Below are positions 8,626 to 17,831 of a DNA stretch of 64,000 bases, piece by piece. Source of the stretch: Coriobacteriaceae bacterium. Lineage in GTDB: Bacteria > Actinomycetota > Coriobacteriia > Coriobacteriales > Atopobiaceae. Both the position numbers and the translations under genes were made by a program. Under the pieces are notes generated by a model. The model did not search any database, was not told where the DNA came from, and was given only the letters and a program-made list of their open reading frames with translations. Positions within the stretch are counted from its first letter, which is position 1. Every line of letters begins with the position of its first letter. The stretch is from positions 248,001 to 312,000 of the forward strand of contig SFGZ01000001.1 of assembly GCA_004557505.1 (NCBI GenBank), written 5' to 3'.

Positions 8626-9081
8626 ATGGGTGCTGAGAGGGATGGGCAGGGAGTCTCGCCAGAGCTGGACGACCTCTCGAGCACCCTCATGGGCCAGGCC
8701 TTCGACGTGCTGGCCGAAGGCGCGGCGCTGGACGTGATCCTCGCCGTCGAGGATGCCGTGGGCCATGTTGCCAGCTACACCTTTGCCGACGACAGCCCGG
8801 AGGAGTGCCTCGGGGGCGCCCGCGAGAAGGTGCGCGACCTCGCGCGGGCGCATGGCGACGCCGCGGGGAAGCTCGGCGATCCCGTGCGCTACGCCCTTGC
8901 CTATGAGGGGGCCGTCGCCGATGAGCGCGGCGCCTACCAGGACGCGGTGCTGCTCGAGTTTGGCGAGCGCGGGCGCACGAGCTTCTCGGCCTTCTCGCTT
9001 GTGGACGGCAGGGGCACAGGCGACGGCTTTGCCTGGACCGACCCCGCCCCGGCGGGCGAGGTGGAGAACCTGCTGGGGTAG
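8626..9081 (+). CDS. Hypothetical acidic protein
   Basis: A 151-residue acidic protein I do not recognise. ATG at 8626 has GGGAGG 5 bases upstream; an upstream in-frame ATG at 8587 lacks one. It has no signal peptide, membrane segment or cysteine cluster. Composition is rich in Asp, Glu, Ala and Gly with two short predicted beta-strand-rich halves (VRYALAYEGAVADE... and DAVLLEFGERGRTSFSAFSLVDG), so it is probably a soluble cytoplasmic protein. It lies 81 bases after mgtA on the same strand and converges on the CotH gene. A link to Mg2+ transport is only positional. Confidence 0.6.
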   Translation: MGAERDGQGVSPELDDLSSTLMGQAFDVLAEGAALDVILAVEDAVGHVASYTFADDSPEECLGGAREKVRDLARAHGDAAGKLGDPVRYALAYEGAVADERGAYQDAVLLEFGERGRTSFSAFSLVDGRGTGDGFAWTDPAPAGEVENLLG

Positions 9082-9099
9082 GCCCCGCCGGCCCCCTCG

Positions 9100-12081
9100 C
9101 TAGGTTGCCATGCGTCCCTCGTAGAACCCGTGGGTCATGAAGTGCCTGTAGTACGAGGCCCAGTCCTTGCCAAAGGCGGCGGAGAGGTCGGCGTAGCGCG
9201 CCTTGTACGTGGCGGGGTCAAAGTTGAGAGACGCCCTCACCCCACGAGGCATGTCGTTCTCGACGAAGTAGGCGAGAACGGCGCTGGCGTCGGCCCCAAC
9301 CGCGGCTATGACCTTTGGGTGGTTCTCCACGTAGTAGCTGTGGTCGTAGACCAGGCCGTAGTCCGTCCCGCCGTGGCTTGACGTGTGGTCATCGAGCGCC
9401 TTCGCGTTGGCAAAGTATCTGTCGAACCACTCGGTCCTCCAGGTGAGCCAGCTGACGAGGTACCGGTAGTTCTGCTCGTAGGTCGAGAAGGGCGCGAACT
9501 CGTTGGCGAAGTGACCCATCCCAAAGATCGCCTGGTTGGCCGCCTGCGAGGCAGAGATCTGGCGGCGGTAGCAGGAAAGCGAGCGGAGGTAACCCCTGCT
9601 GCCAACGGCGTCCCCGCCGCCGAGGACCACGTTGGTCATGAGCGGGCCCAGCTCCTGCCTCCATATCTCCTGCGCGCGCGTTCGGATGGAGGGGATGCCG
9701 CGCAGGTGGCGCCCGCCGGGAACGCTGTAGCCGGAGTACTTCATGAACGAGATGCCGTCCCCGTCGGTCCGCACGCCCATCGAGCCGTCGAAGTCCCACA
9801 GCGGCTCGGCATGGATGACGCTGCTGCCCCTGTCCTTGTAGAAGTAGGTCGAGGTGTAGAAGAAGTCGATGTTCTTGGTGAACTCGCTCACGAGGTAGCT
9901 CTTGGCAAGGCCGTCGAGGTCGAAGCTCGCCTGTCCAGCGAGGTTGAACCGGTTGTTCTGCATGGCGTCGATGGCTGCCTGGAACTGCTCGGCAATGTAG
10001 CGGACCTGGCTCTGTGATGCGACCTCTGGGCTCTTGACCACAAAGATGCCGATGCTCGTGTCAAACCAGCAGGTCTCCTTGGCGTAGTAGGCACCGTCCT
10101 TCTCCACCAGGTAGCCGCCCGTGATGTCCTTGGGGTCCTTGACGCCTGCGACATACTGGTAGGCGTATGCCTTGCCGTTATAGGAGTAGGTGCCCCGGGC
10201 GGTGGGGAGGGAGTCAAGATCCGTGCCCTTGTTTGCCTTCTCGACGTCATTCTCGAGCCTGTGGATGTCGACGCGGCCGGGCCTGATCTCGACTTTCTCG
10301 CAGAGGTAGTAGCTGCCGCGGTACTCGCCGTCGTAGTAGAGGTCGACCGGGGTGCCCTCGCAGCCAACTATGCCCAGTTCGAGACCCATGTTATAGGCAA
10401 CGGTGTTGTGGAGCAGCGTGGCGTCGTTCTCGTTGGCGAGAAGGACCCACTTTTTGTTGGCGTTGTCGCCGCTGCCGGTCTTGAGCAGGTCAGCCTTCTT
10501 GTTAAGGGAGATCTGGTACGGCTTCTTTATGCCGAATGACCAGGTGTTGTTGCCGCGGCCCTTGATGGTGGAATGCCTCTCGCCGTCCCTGTCGTAGACC
10601 AGAGAGCCGTCGCTGGCGACCATCGTTACGTCGACGTTGGCCTTGGCGCTGTGGTCGGCGCTGGCTTCGACCCACGCGCGGCCCTTGCTGGCATCGACGC
10701 TCGTGACGAAGACGGTGCCTACGTTTGCGGACTTGAGGACCACCAGTGGGTGCGATCCGAGGCGGGTCGAGTAGCCGATGGTGGAGCCAATGGCATGGGA
10801 GAGGTTGACGGTGGTGCCGCCCGCCGCGATGTTGGCCGCGCCCGAGGGGAGCGTGAGGCGCGCGTCAAGCGCCGAGCCGTTGGCCGAAAATCCCACCGTC
10901 ACGCTGCTGGCGTTGGCGTAGGAGGGGAGGACGACGTAGGTGACCCCGCCCTTGTTCGTGGAGACGACGCTCTCGGTGGAGCCTGCCTTGTCAGCGAACG
11001 AGGCGGTGACGTCGCAGGAGGTGCTGTCGATGGCGTACCAGCCGACGTTCTCTTGCCTCCACCCGATGGTGCCGAGATGGTCGTACTCGCTCTTGCTGAG
11101 TGTGTAGTGGTGCGTGCCTATGGTCTCGTAGGGATTGAAGAGGCGGTAGACGGCAATGGCGGAACTCTCGTTATCCGGAGAATAGAACCCTATCTTCTCC
11201 TGCCTCCACCCGATGGTGCCGAGATGGTCGTACTCATCCTTGCTCGTGGTGTAGTGGTGGTCACCCGAGTAGGGGTTGTAGAGGCGGTAGACCGGGTGCT
11301 TGGATGTCTTGGGTGCCTGCCAGCCAATGCCCTCGTCGGTCCAGCCGAGCGCCACGTTGAAGTCCCGCTCCTTGATGTTGGAGGTGAAGAGGTGCTCGCC
11401 AGACCACTGGTTGTAGATGCGGTACATCTTGACGGTCGCCTGGCTCGCCGCGGTCATTGCCGCGGCTGCGGCTGGTGCCGGCGAGGTTTTTGCCGCGGCC
11501 GTCGCCGTGGATGCCATTGCGCCGGTCGGCTCAGTTGCAGGCGTGGTCGCCGTGCGGACTTCGGGTGCGCGGTTTTCTTTGCAGGCTCCCTTGGTGGTAC
11601 CCACGCCGACGACGTCGTTCTCGCCAACGGATTTATTGGCAGCGGCACCTTCTTGGAGCTGGGCGGCTGTGTCGCTCGGGCCGGCGTCGGTGCTGGTTAC
11701 GATGGTGGCCGCCTCACCGGGTTTCTCGTCTGCCTTGGCGCCTGTCTGCCGAGACGCCTCACTGGGCCTCTCGGTAACAGCCATGTCCTGTGTCTTAGGC
11801 ACGGATGCGTCTGCATCTACGGTGGCGGTCGGCTTCTCGACGACGGGGGCATCTACGTCGCCGTTTGCGCTTCCGGCGGTGGGCTCTTCTTGGACCTGCG
11901 CCGCCACTGCCGCGGGATTCGTCGGAAGTGCCAGCGCCTGCGGCTCATCGGCCAGTGCGCAGACGGGGAAGAGGCCAATCGCCGCCGCCAAGGTAGCTGA
12001 GGCTATCTTCTGTGTCATTCGGCGGGAGAGCATTGCCTGCACCTTCATTCTCAAAGCCAGAAGCGGGCTTGTACGGGTCAT
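9100..12081 (-). CDS. Secreted CotH-kinase surface protein with three wall-type repeats
   Basis: A 993-residue exported protein. The start at 12081 (MTRTSPLLAL) is chosen because a signal peptide follows (basic stretch, then IASATLAAAIGLFPVCALA, cleavage near residue 45); the frame is open further upstream but there is no better start. Residues ~50-215 are Ala/Thr/Glu-rich linker. Residues ~217-351 are three copies of a YRLYNPYSGDHHYT...GWRQE.IG repeat (DUF5648 type, common in Coriobacteria surface proteins). A CotH kinase-like domain follows, with DLYYDGEYRGSYYLCEKVEI and the metal-site PLWDFDGSMG. The last ~85 residues are a YYVENHPKVIAAVG-type terminal repeat ending in YEGRMAT. CotH proteins are atypical protein kinases of spore coats and cell surfaces; the substrate here is unknown. 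No sortase motif is seen. Confidence 0.85.
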   Translation of the reverse strand: MTRTSPLLALRMKVQAMLSRRMTQKIASATLAAAIGLFPVCALADEPQALALPTNPAAVAAQVQEEPTAGSANGDVDAPVVEKPTATVDADASVPKTQDMAVTERPSEASRQTGAKADEKPGEAATIVTSTDAGPSDTAAQLQEGAAANKSVGENDVVGVGTTKGACKENRAPEVRTATTPATEPTGAMASTATAAAKTSPAPAAAAAMTAASQATVKMYRIYNQWSGEHLFTSNIKERDFNVALGWTDEGIGWQAPKTSKHPVYRLYNPYSGDHHYTTSKDEYDHLGTIGWRQEKIGFYSPDNESSAIAVYRLFNPYETIGTHHYTLSKSEYDHLGTIGWRQENVGWYAIDSTSCDVTASFADKAGSTESVVSTNKGGVTYVVLPSYANASSVTVGFSANGSALDARLTLPSGAANIAAGGTTVNLSHAIGSTIGYSTRLGSHPLVVLKSANVGTVFVTSVDASKGRAWVEASADHSAKANVDVTMVASDGSLVYDRDGERHSTIKGRGNNTWSFGIKKPYQISLNKKADLLKTGSGDNANKKWVLLANENDATLLHNTVAYNMGLELGIVGCEGTPVDLYYDGEYRGSYYLCEKVEIRPGRVDIHRLENDVEKANKGTDLDSLPTARGTYSYNGKAYAYQYVAGVKDPKDITGGYLVEKDGAYYAKETCWFDTSIGIFVVKSPEVASQSQVRYIAEQFQAAIDAMQNNRFNLAGQASFDLDGLAKSYLVSEFTKNIDFFYTSTYFYKDRGSSVIHAEPLWDFDGSMGVRTDGDGISFMKYSGYSVPGGRHLRGIPSIRTRAQEIWRQELGPLMTNVVLGGGDAVGSRGYLRSLSCYRRQISASQAANQAIFGMGHFANEFAPFSTYEQNYRYLVSWLTWRTEWFDRYFANAKALDDHTSSHGGTDYGLVYDHSYYVENHPKVIAAVGADASAVLAYFVENDMPRGVRASLNFDPATYKARYADLSAAFGKDWASYYRHFMTHGFYEGRMAT

Positions 12082-12361
12082 ATTGTAGTCGCCGTTGCCT
12101 CTTTGTGCCCCTAAAGATCGGGTCTTGCAGTACAGGGGTTCTCTCGATAGATCCTGATGTGAAGGCTGGTAGAGCGGACAATAGCGCGCCGCCCCCTCGC
12201 CCCGCCGCCGCCCGCACGTCTCGTCGCTTTGGCGTACCATATAGCAGTTTGCGTGGAACGAGCCACCGTGGGGTCAATCGACCCTCGCGCTGGTATAAAG
12301 TTGCCGCGAAATCTGTATGCGTCGGCGCTTGTGCCGCCGGCGGTCTAGACGAGAGGTACCC
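12082..12361. promoter_or_regulatory. Intergenic region between cotH-like gene and typA
   Basis: 280 bases between divergent genes. A -10-like TATAAA lies at 12294-12299 before typA, without a convincing -35 box. No small gene is supported. Confidence 0.4.
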
Positions 12362-14200
12362 ATGCTCCAGGAGCAGATCAGAAACATAGCAATCATCGCC
12401 CACGTTGACCACGGTAAGACCACGCTGGTCGACCAGATGCTCAAGGCCACCCACGCCTTCCGCGAGAACCAGCAGGTCCAGGAGCGCGTGCTCGACTCAA
12501 ACGACCAGGAGCGCGAGCGCGGCATCACCATCCTGGCCAAGAACATCTCCATCGAGTACCAGGGCATCAAGATCAACGTCATCGACACCCCGGGCCACGC
12601 CGACTTTGGCGGCGAGGTAGAGCGCGTGCTCAAGATGGCAGACGGCGCGCTGCTCCTGGTCGACGCGGCTGAGGGGCCCATGCCCCAGACGCGCTTCGTC
12701 CTTTCTCACGCCATCGCCGCGCACCTGGCCATCATGGTCGTCATCAACAAGATCGACCGCGACGGCGCCAACCCCGAGAAGGCCCTGAACGACTGCCTCG
12801 ACCTCATGATGGACCTGGGCGCCACCGATGACGAGCTGGAGTTCGCCATGGAGCACGTGGTGTACGCCTCGGCCGTCAACGGCTTTGCCCGCCTCGATCC
12901 CAGCGATGAGACCACGGACATGTACCCGCTCCTTGACATGATCGTCGGTGCCATGCCCGCGCCCGACGTCGACCCCGAGGGGCCTCTGGCCATGCAGTGC
13001 GTGACCGTGGACCACTCCGACTACGTGGGCCGCATCGGCATTGGCCGCATCTACTCGGGCACCGTTCACGCAGGCGACAAGATCCTTGTGGTGAAGAACG
13101 ATGGCAGTCGCGAGATGAGCCAGGTCAAGCAGCTCTTCACCTTTGACTACCTGGGACGCAAGGAATGTCCCGCGGCGCAGGCCGGTGACATCGCGGCCGT
13201 CGTGGGCGTGGACCACACCGACATCGGCGACGTCTACACCGATCCAGACAGCCCCGTCGAGCTCGACCCCATCGAGATCGACCCGCCCACCCTGTCCGTC
13301 GTGTTCGAGGCCTCGACCTCGCCGCTCGTCGGCCGCGAAGGAGACATCGTGGGTGGCCGCCAGCTTAAAGAGCGTCTCATGGCGGAGCGCGAGAACAACG
13401 TCACCATGCGCATCGCGGAGCTGCCCGACAAGACCGGCGTCGAGGTGGCCGGCCGGGGCATCCTGCACCTCTCGGTCCTCATGGAGCAGATGCGCCGCGA
13501 GGGCTTCGAGTTTCAGGTGGGCCGCCCGCGCGTCCTGTTCAAGGACGACGGCCACGGCAACAGGCTCGAGCCCATCGAGGCGGCCGTGGTCGAGTGCCCC
13601 GGCGAGTACTCCGGCAAGGTCATCGAGCTCTTCGGAAACTCCGGTGGCAGCATGACCAACATGGTCTCGGGCATGAAGCAGGACCACCTCGAGTTCAGGA
13701 TTCCCACACGCGGCGTCATGGGCCTCAAGAACCGCATCCTGAACGTCACCCACGGCGAGGCCGTGTTCTACCACAACTTCCTCGAGTACGGCCCTATGGA
13801 GGGCGAGCTGGGCAAGCGTCAGAACGGTGCCATGATCTCGATGTCCACCGAGAAGGCTGTGGCCTACGCCCTGGGCAACCTCCAGGATCGCGGCACGCTC
13901 TTTGTCGGCCCCGGCGACGAGTGCTACGAGGGTATGCTCGTGGGGGAGCGCTCGAAGCCCGGCGACATCGTGGTGAACATCGCACGCACCAAGAGCCTGG
14001 GCAACCAGCGCAGCTCCACTGCGGATATTGCGGTGCAGCTCACGCCGCCGCGCACCTTCTCGCTGGAGGAGGCGCTCGAGTACATCATGGACGACGAGCT
14101 GGTGGAGATAACGCCCAAGAGCATCCGCATGAGAAAGCGCATCCTCAACGAGACCGAGCGTCGTAAGTGGCGCGTGCGCCACGGCATGGTGGACAAGTAG
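12362..14200 (+). CDS. typA: Translational GTPase TypA/BipA
   Basis: Ribosome-associated GTPase of the EF-G superfamily that helps 50S assembly and stress or cold adaptation; 612 residues, the normal length. ATG at 12362 follows GAGAGG at 7 bases. Motifs: AHVDHGKTTL (P loop, residue ~14), RGITILAKN (switch I), DTPGHADFGGEV (G3), NKIDRDGA (G4), then the TypA-specific C-terminal part with PTRGVMGLKNRILN and the final KRKWRVRHG-like tail (RRKWRVRHGMVDK). A regulator gene begins only 3 bases after the stop, so the two are probably translationally coupled. Confidence 0.95.
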   Translation: MLQEQIRNIAIIAHVDHGKTTLVDQMLKATHAFRENQQVQERVLDSNDQERERGITILAKNISIEYQGIKINVIDTPGHADFGGEVERVLKMADGALLLVDAAEGPMPQTRFVLSHAIAAHLAIMVVINKIDRDGANPEKALNDCLDLMMDLGATDDELEFAMEHVVYASAVNGFARLDPSDETTDMYPLLDMIVGAMPAPDVDPEGPLAMQCVTVDHSDYVGRIGIGRIYSGTVHAGDKILVVKNDGSREMSQVKQLFTFDYLGRKECPAAQAGDIAAVVGVDHTDIGDVYTDPDSPVELDPIEIDPPTLSVVFEASTSPLVGREGDIVGGRQLKERLMAERENNVTMRIAELPDKTGVEVAGRGILHLSVLMEQMRREGFEFQVGRPRVLFKDDGHGNRLEPIEAAVVECPGEYSGKVIELFGNSGGSMTNMVSGMKQDHLEFRIPTRGVMGLKNRILNVTHGEAVFYHNFLEYGPMEGELGKRQNGAMISMSTEKAVAYALGNLQDRGTLFVGPGDECYEGMLVGERSKPGDIVVNIARTKSLGNQRSSTADIAVQLTPPRTFSLEEALEYIMDDELVEITPKSIRMRKRILNETERRKWRVRHGMVDK

Positions 14201-14203
14201 GGC

Positions 14204-15127
14204 ATGGACCGGCAGAACTCACTTGGCGAGGCCATCCGTGGCCTTCGTAGGCAGCGGGGCATTACGCAGGAGCAGCTCGCCGAGGGCATCTGCTCCACCA
14301 TCACTGTCTCGCGCATCGAGAACGGCCACCAGATGCCCTCGAAGGAGGTGCTCGACGCGCTCCTCTCGCGTCTGCATTCGGGCGCATACCAGCTGTGCAA
14401 CGTCTACTACCAGAAGGAGCACGATCGCGGGCTTGAGGATAAGCTCAGGCGCGCGAGTACCCTTCTCCAGGACGGCCGGCTGGCTGAGTGCAGGGAGCTT
14501 CTGGATAGGATAGACGCCGACTCTCAGGCGGTGCCCACCTATCGGCAGGTCTACCTTATGCTCGATGCTGCCATCCTTTTGAGTGGTACGCCAGACGCTG
14601 CCGCCGCAAGCTCCGCGCTCGACACCATCGAGCGGGCCGTGCGCCTCACCCAGCCGCACATCGACCTCAAGGACATGAGGCGCACGCTCCTCTCGCAGAA
14701 CGAGGCGCAGGCGCTCGCCCTCATGGTGCCCGCCCTTCTCTACGCGGAAAGGCCCCTTGACGCGATCATGTTCGGTCGAGAGCTGGTCGCCACGCTTGAC
14801 GCCCAAGAGGATGACAGCAAGGAGCGCTACGAGCTGCGCATCAACGTCGAGTTCAACCTCGCCCAGTGCCTTGAGCTACAGGGCTACTACGAGGACTCCG
14901 AGGAGCTTGTCCAGAAGATGCGCCGCGAATGCCACGAATGGCATATCTACAGCTACCTTCCAGAACTCGTCTACTCGGAGGCGCGCGGATGTCTGCGAAG
15001 GGGCGACGCCGCAGGAGCGCGGCGGAGGATGGAGGCGGTCGTTCCCTATCTGGACGTTATCGACGAGCATGAGCAAGCTGCCACGATGCGTGGCTGGGCA
15101 CGCCGCGAGCTGAAGCTCGACCTCTAA
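14204..15127 (+). CDS. RRNPP/Rgg-like HTH transcriptional regulator
   Basis: A 307-residue regulator with an N-terminal XRE helix-turn-helix (residues ~7-60, LGEAIRGLRRQRGITQEQLAEGICSTITV..IENG) and a long all-helical C-terminal region made of TPR-like hairpins (for example MFGRELVATLDAQ and FNLAQCLELQGYYEDSEELVQKM). This architecture is that of Rgg/PlcR/NprR-family regulators, which bind short peptides in the helical domain and control adjacent genes. The start codon lies 3 bases after typA. A very short peptide gene and an ABC exporter follow on the same strand, the arrangement expected of a peptide-responsive cassette. The peptide ligand is inference; a general stress regulator of the MutR type cannot be excluded. 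Confidence 0.7.
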   Translation: MDRQNSLGEAIRGLRRQRGITQEQLAEGICSTITVSRIENGHQMPSKEVLDALLSRLHSGAYQLCNVYYQKEHDRGLEDKLRRASTLLQDGRLAECRELLDRIDADSQAVPTYRQVYLMLDAAILLSGTPDAAAASSALDTIERAVRLTQPHIDLKDMRRTLLSQNEAQALALMVPALLYAERPLDAIMFGRELVATLDAQEDDSKERYELRINVEFNLAQCLELQGYYEDSEELVQKMRRECHEWHIYSYLPELVYSEARGCLRRGDAAGARRRMEAVVPYLDVIDEHEQAATMRGWARRELKLDL

Positions 15128-15240
15128 GGCACCAACCTGTCGTTTCGCGCTAAGTCTAAATTGCTCGCCATGCGATATGGCCTTCCCACGTCCTGGGTCA
15201 GAAGATGGATTTGCCAGCAAGGACAGGGAGGTGATGTCAG

Positions 15241-15318
15241 ATGGGGACACGGATCAAGCATACGGACAATCGGGTTGACGGTGCCATAGTAATTAAGATC
15301 GAAATCAGAGTCGGGTAG
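15241..15318 (+). CDS. Putative 25-residue signalling peptide precursor
   Basis: ATG at 15241 has GGAGG 9 bases upstream (GGAGGTGATGTCAG before ATG), an almost full anti-SD match. The 25-codon frame ends with TAG at 15316-15318. The peptide has a charged N-terminal half (MGTRIKHTDNRVD) and a hydrophobic C-terminus (AIVIKIEIRVG), a pattern like short hydrophobic pheromone precursors of Rgg systems, which end in residues such as IIVGG. It sits between an RRNPP-like regulator and an ABC exporter. A different overlapping frame (ATG at 15170, 39 codons) lacks a good ribosome site. Support is position, ribosome site and sequence character only. Confidence 0.4.
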   Translation: MGTRIKHTDNRVDGAIVIKIEIRVG

Positions 15319-15331
15319 CGAGGACAGGTGT

Positions 15332-15363
15332 CCCACGCAGGTGGCATCGGCCACCGGCGTGGG
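15332..15363 (+). other. Strong mRNA hairpin between peptide gene and exporter
   Basis: CCCACGC (15332-15338) pairs with GCGTGGG (15357-15363), and an inner GGTGG pairs with CCACC. No T-run follows, so it is not a simple terminator; a processing or attenuation role is possible. Confidence 0.5.
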
Positions 15364-15414
15364 CGCCGTCCGCTTGGCGACCATTGGGACAAACGCTTTG
15401 GATGTGAGGTACTC

Positions 15415-17094
15415 ATGCGAGGATTCGATTACATAGTTGATGGTGCGGGCCGGGCTCGACTGTGCGCGCTTGCCCTATTGATCATATGCTTTCAAGCCCT
15501 CTACGTGGGGCTCGCCATGCTCCTCAGCAGGTTCCTCGATCTCATCACCATGGCCATCTCCACCGGAAACGCGGACGAGGTGCTGGGGTTTCTCCCCTTC
15601 GCCACCGTCTATTCCGCCGTCCTGGGCGTCCTCGTGGTCGCAGGCGGGTGGTATCGGGCGAGCGTTGTCCAGCGGGTCATGGTGGGGGTTCGCGCGAGGG
15701 TCGCCGGAGGCCTCGTGGGCGGCGACGCCGCCACCGCGTCCAATAGTGCCCAGCACCTCACCGTGCTCGGGCAGAATATGGATACGGTCGAGACGGACTG
15801 GCTGGGCGGCATCATCGACATCTTCCAGGCAGTGGTGCAGATCATGTTCGCGGTGGTCATGCTCGTCTGTATCAATCCGCTTATCGCAATCCTCTCCATA
15901 GCGGCAACCGCGCTGCCAACATTCGTTCCGCGTCGCTTTGGCAGACGTCTTGCAGCCGCCCAGGGATCGATTGTGGAGGAGACACAACGCTATAACGCCC
16001 GCGTGAGGGACTCGGCCATAGGCGGCGAGACGGTACGCTCGTACCATATCGGTCCGGTCGTGCTGGAAAGGCATGACGCCGCCGCCCGCACCCTTGAGCT
16101 ATCCAAAGCGCACCTCTCGCAGATCACGGCCGTTGTGAGCGGCATAAGCGGTGGGATTGGCGTCCTTGTGCAGCTCTGCATCATGGGAGCGACGGGCCTC
16201 TTTGCCCTGAGCGGTCTTGTGAGCGTCGGCAGCGTGATAGCCGTCACGCAGCTCTCGGGCGACGTGATATCTCCCGCGTCCGAGATCTCGTCCAAGCTTG
16301 CGAAGGTCCATGCGGGCCAAGAAATCCTTGCCCTGTTCAGGAGCATCGAGAACCAGTCGGAGAAGGGCGGAGGGCGCACGACCTGCACCCGCCGCATCAC
16401 CCCGGCTCACACCTTTGGCCTCGAAGGGGTGTCGTTTGCCTATGACGGAGAGGAGAGGCAGGTCCTCCGTGACTGCTCCGTGCGCTTCGAGGCCGGGCGC
16501 AAGTATGCCATTACGGGTGTGAGCGGCGGCGGAAAGAGCACACTGCTCGGCATCCTCTCGGGCGCGCTTGTTCCGCAGGCGGGTTCGGTGTTCGTCGATG
16601 GCGAGGCGGGCGCGCTTCCAGAGTCCGTCTCCATCCACCAGAGCGTCTTTCTCTTCGACGGCACCCTGCGCGAGAACATCACCCTTTGGGGCACGTTCGG
16701 GCGGGATGACATCGTCAGGGCGATTCGGCTTGCCGGTCTCGATGGCGTTGTGACGGCGCTTCCGCAGGGCCTCGACACCCCGATGGGGGAGAACGGCGCG
16801 CGCCTTTCGGGCGGAGAGCGCCAGCGTGTGGCGATTGCGCGCGCCCTGCTGCACGGAAAGAAGGTGCTCCTCGTGGATGAGGCCACCTCCGCGCTCGACG
16901 CGGCAGCGGCTGCGCAGGTCGAGGCCGCGCTGCTCGCGCTTGACGGCGTGACGGTGATAGCGGTGACGCACAGGCTCGACGAGAACCACACCGTCCGCTA
17001 CGACGAGGTCCTGGAGATGAGAGGGGGCCGCCTTGTGGGGGAGGGTTCCGCGGAGGGGAGGCTCGGGCCAGCCGCGACGGTCGCCGCGACGTGA
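15415..17094 (+). CDS. ABC transporter, fused permease/ATPase (exporter type)
   Basis: A 559-residue half-transporter of ABC subfamily B: an N-terminal six-helix permease (residues ~1-315) and a C-terminal ATPase. ATG at 15415 has GTGAGG about 6 bases upstream. ATPase motifs: VSGGGKSTLL (Walker A), LSGGERQRVAIARALL (signature), VLLVDEATSALD (Walker B) and VIAVTHRLDEN (H loop). A Q-loop is replaced by a HQSVFLFDGTLRENI segment, usual for this family. There is no C39 peptidase domain. As the next gene after the peptide frame and RRNPP regulator it may export a small peptide; drug or lipid export is also possible. It converges on the TRIC gene, 12 bases apart. Confidence 0.85.
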   Translation: MRGFDYIVDGAGRARLCALALLIICFQALYVGLAMLLSRFLDLITMAISTGNADEVLGFLPFATVYSAVLGVLVVAGGWYRASVVQRVMVGVRARVAGGLVGGDAATASNSAQHLTVLGQNMDTVETDWLGGIIDIFQAVVQIMFAVVMLVCINPLIAILSIAATALPTFVPRRFGRRLAAAQGSIVEETQRYNARVRDSAIGGETVRSYHIGPVVLERHDAAARTLELSKAHLSQITAVVSGISGGIGVLVQLCIMGATGLFALSGLVSVGSVIAVTQLSGDVISPASEISSKLAKVHAGQEILALFRSIENQSEKGGGRTTCTRRITPAHTFGLEGVSFAYDGEERQVLRDCSVRFEAGRKYAITGVSGGGKSTLLGILSGALVPQAGSVFVDGEAGALPESVSIHQSVFLFDGTLRENITLWGTFGRDDIVRAIRLAGLDGVVTALPQGLDTPMGENGARLSGGERQRVAIARALLHGKKVLLVDEATSALDAAAAAQVEAALLALDGVTVIAVTHRLDENHTVRYDEVLEMRGGRLVGEGSAEGRLGPAATVAAT

Positions 17095-17105
17095 CCCCGC
17101 AGGCC

Positions 17106-17831
17106 TCACCCGCGCCGGCGGGTCGACCTTCTCACCCTGCGCGTGATGCGCCTCACGCCGCCCGTGACGCGCGGCGTGAGGTCCACGTCCGCCTGTGAGA
17201 CCACGTTGAAGTGAAGCGACCAGCGCCGAAGGCCCACCGTCGCCACCAGGCATGCGACCGCGGCCCAGGGCTTGCCGAGCCACGCGAACATCACCAGCGC
17301 GTAGTACACGGTCGACCCAGCGACGGCGCACAGCGCATAGTAGTTGCTTGGCCTGAAGATGCGCGGCACGTCTCCCAGGAAGACGTCGCGCAGCATGCCG
17401 CCGCCTATGCCCGTGAGCGTGCCCATCAGGATGGCCGAGCAGGGCAGGGTTCCGTAGACGATGGCCTTGTCGGTGCCCATCAACGCGAAGAGCCCCACGG
17501 CCGTGATGTCGGTCCACTCGAGGATGCTGGGAAAGCGGCCGAAGGGCGTGGGAAAGTAGAACCCGGCGATGCCGATGCCCACGGTGGACGGGATCGCGTA
17601 CAGGCTCTTGAGCATGTACACGTCTCCCACCTGCATGATCATGTCGCGGACGAGTCCGCCGCCCAGGCCGCACAGCATCGCGAGCCCCACGAACCCCACC
17701 ATATCGAGCCGCCGCTCGCGGGCGACGAGGATGCCGGAGACCGCGCCCACCATCACGCTGAGAAGGTCCAGCCAGGCGGGGAGAGAGACCGCGGCGGTCT
17801 CGGGGCCAAACCGTGAGAACAGCTCGGGCAT
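17106..17831 (-). CDS. TRIC-type cation channel family protein (UPF0126)
   Basis: A 241-residue membrane protein of the UPF0126/YicG family, bacterial relatives of TRIC K+ channels. Two tandem domains each show the hallmark glycine stretch: GLGGGLVRDM (residue ~56) and GIGGGMLRDVFLGDVPRIF (residue ~143). Seven hydrophobic segments are apparent. The C-terminal 25 residues are Arg-rich and cytoplasmic. The start at 17831 leads directly into the first domain. It is divergent from the DUF389 gene. Confidence 0.85.
   Translation of the reverse strand: MPELFSRFGPETAAVSLPAWLDLLSVMVGAVSGILVARERRLDMVGFVGLAMLCGLGGGLVRDMIMQVGDVYMLKSLYAIPSTVGIGIAGFYFPTPFGRFPSILEWTDITAVGLFALMGTDKAIVYGTLPCSAILMGTLTGIGGGMLRDVFLGDVPRIFRPSNYYALCAVAGSTVYYALVMFAWLGKPWAAVACLVATVGLRRWSLHFNVVSQADVDLTPRVTGGVRRITRRVRRSTRRRG

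Noticed and set aside
10573..12000. 475-codon plus-strand frame opposite the CotH gene
   Set aside because: Antisense shadow; composition is Gly/Val/Arg-rich with no domain, and the minus frame has a signal peptide and CotH motifs.
15170..15289. 39-codon frame overlapping the putative peptide
   Set aside because: No Shine-Dalgarno before its ATG; the 25-codon frame at 15241 has a much better one.
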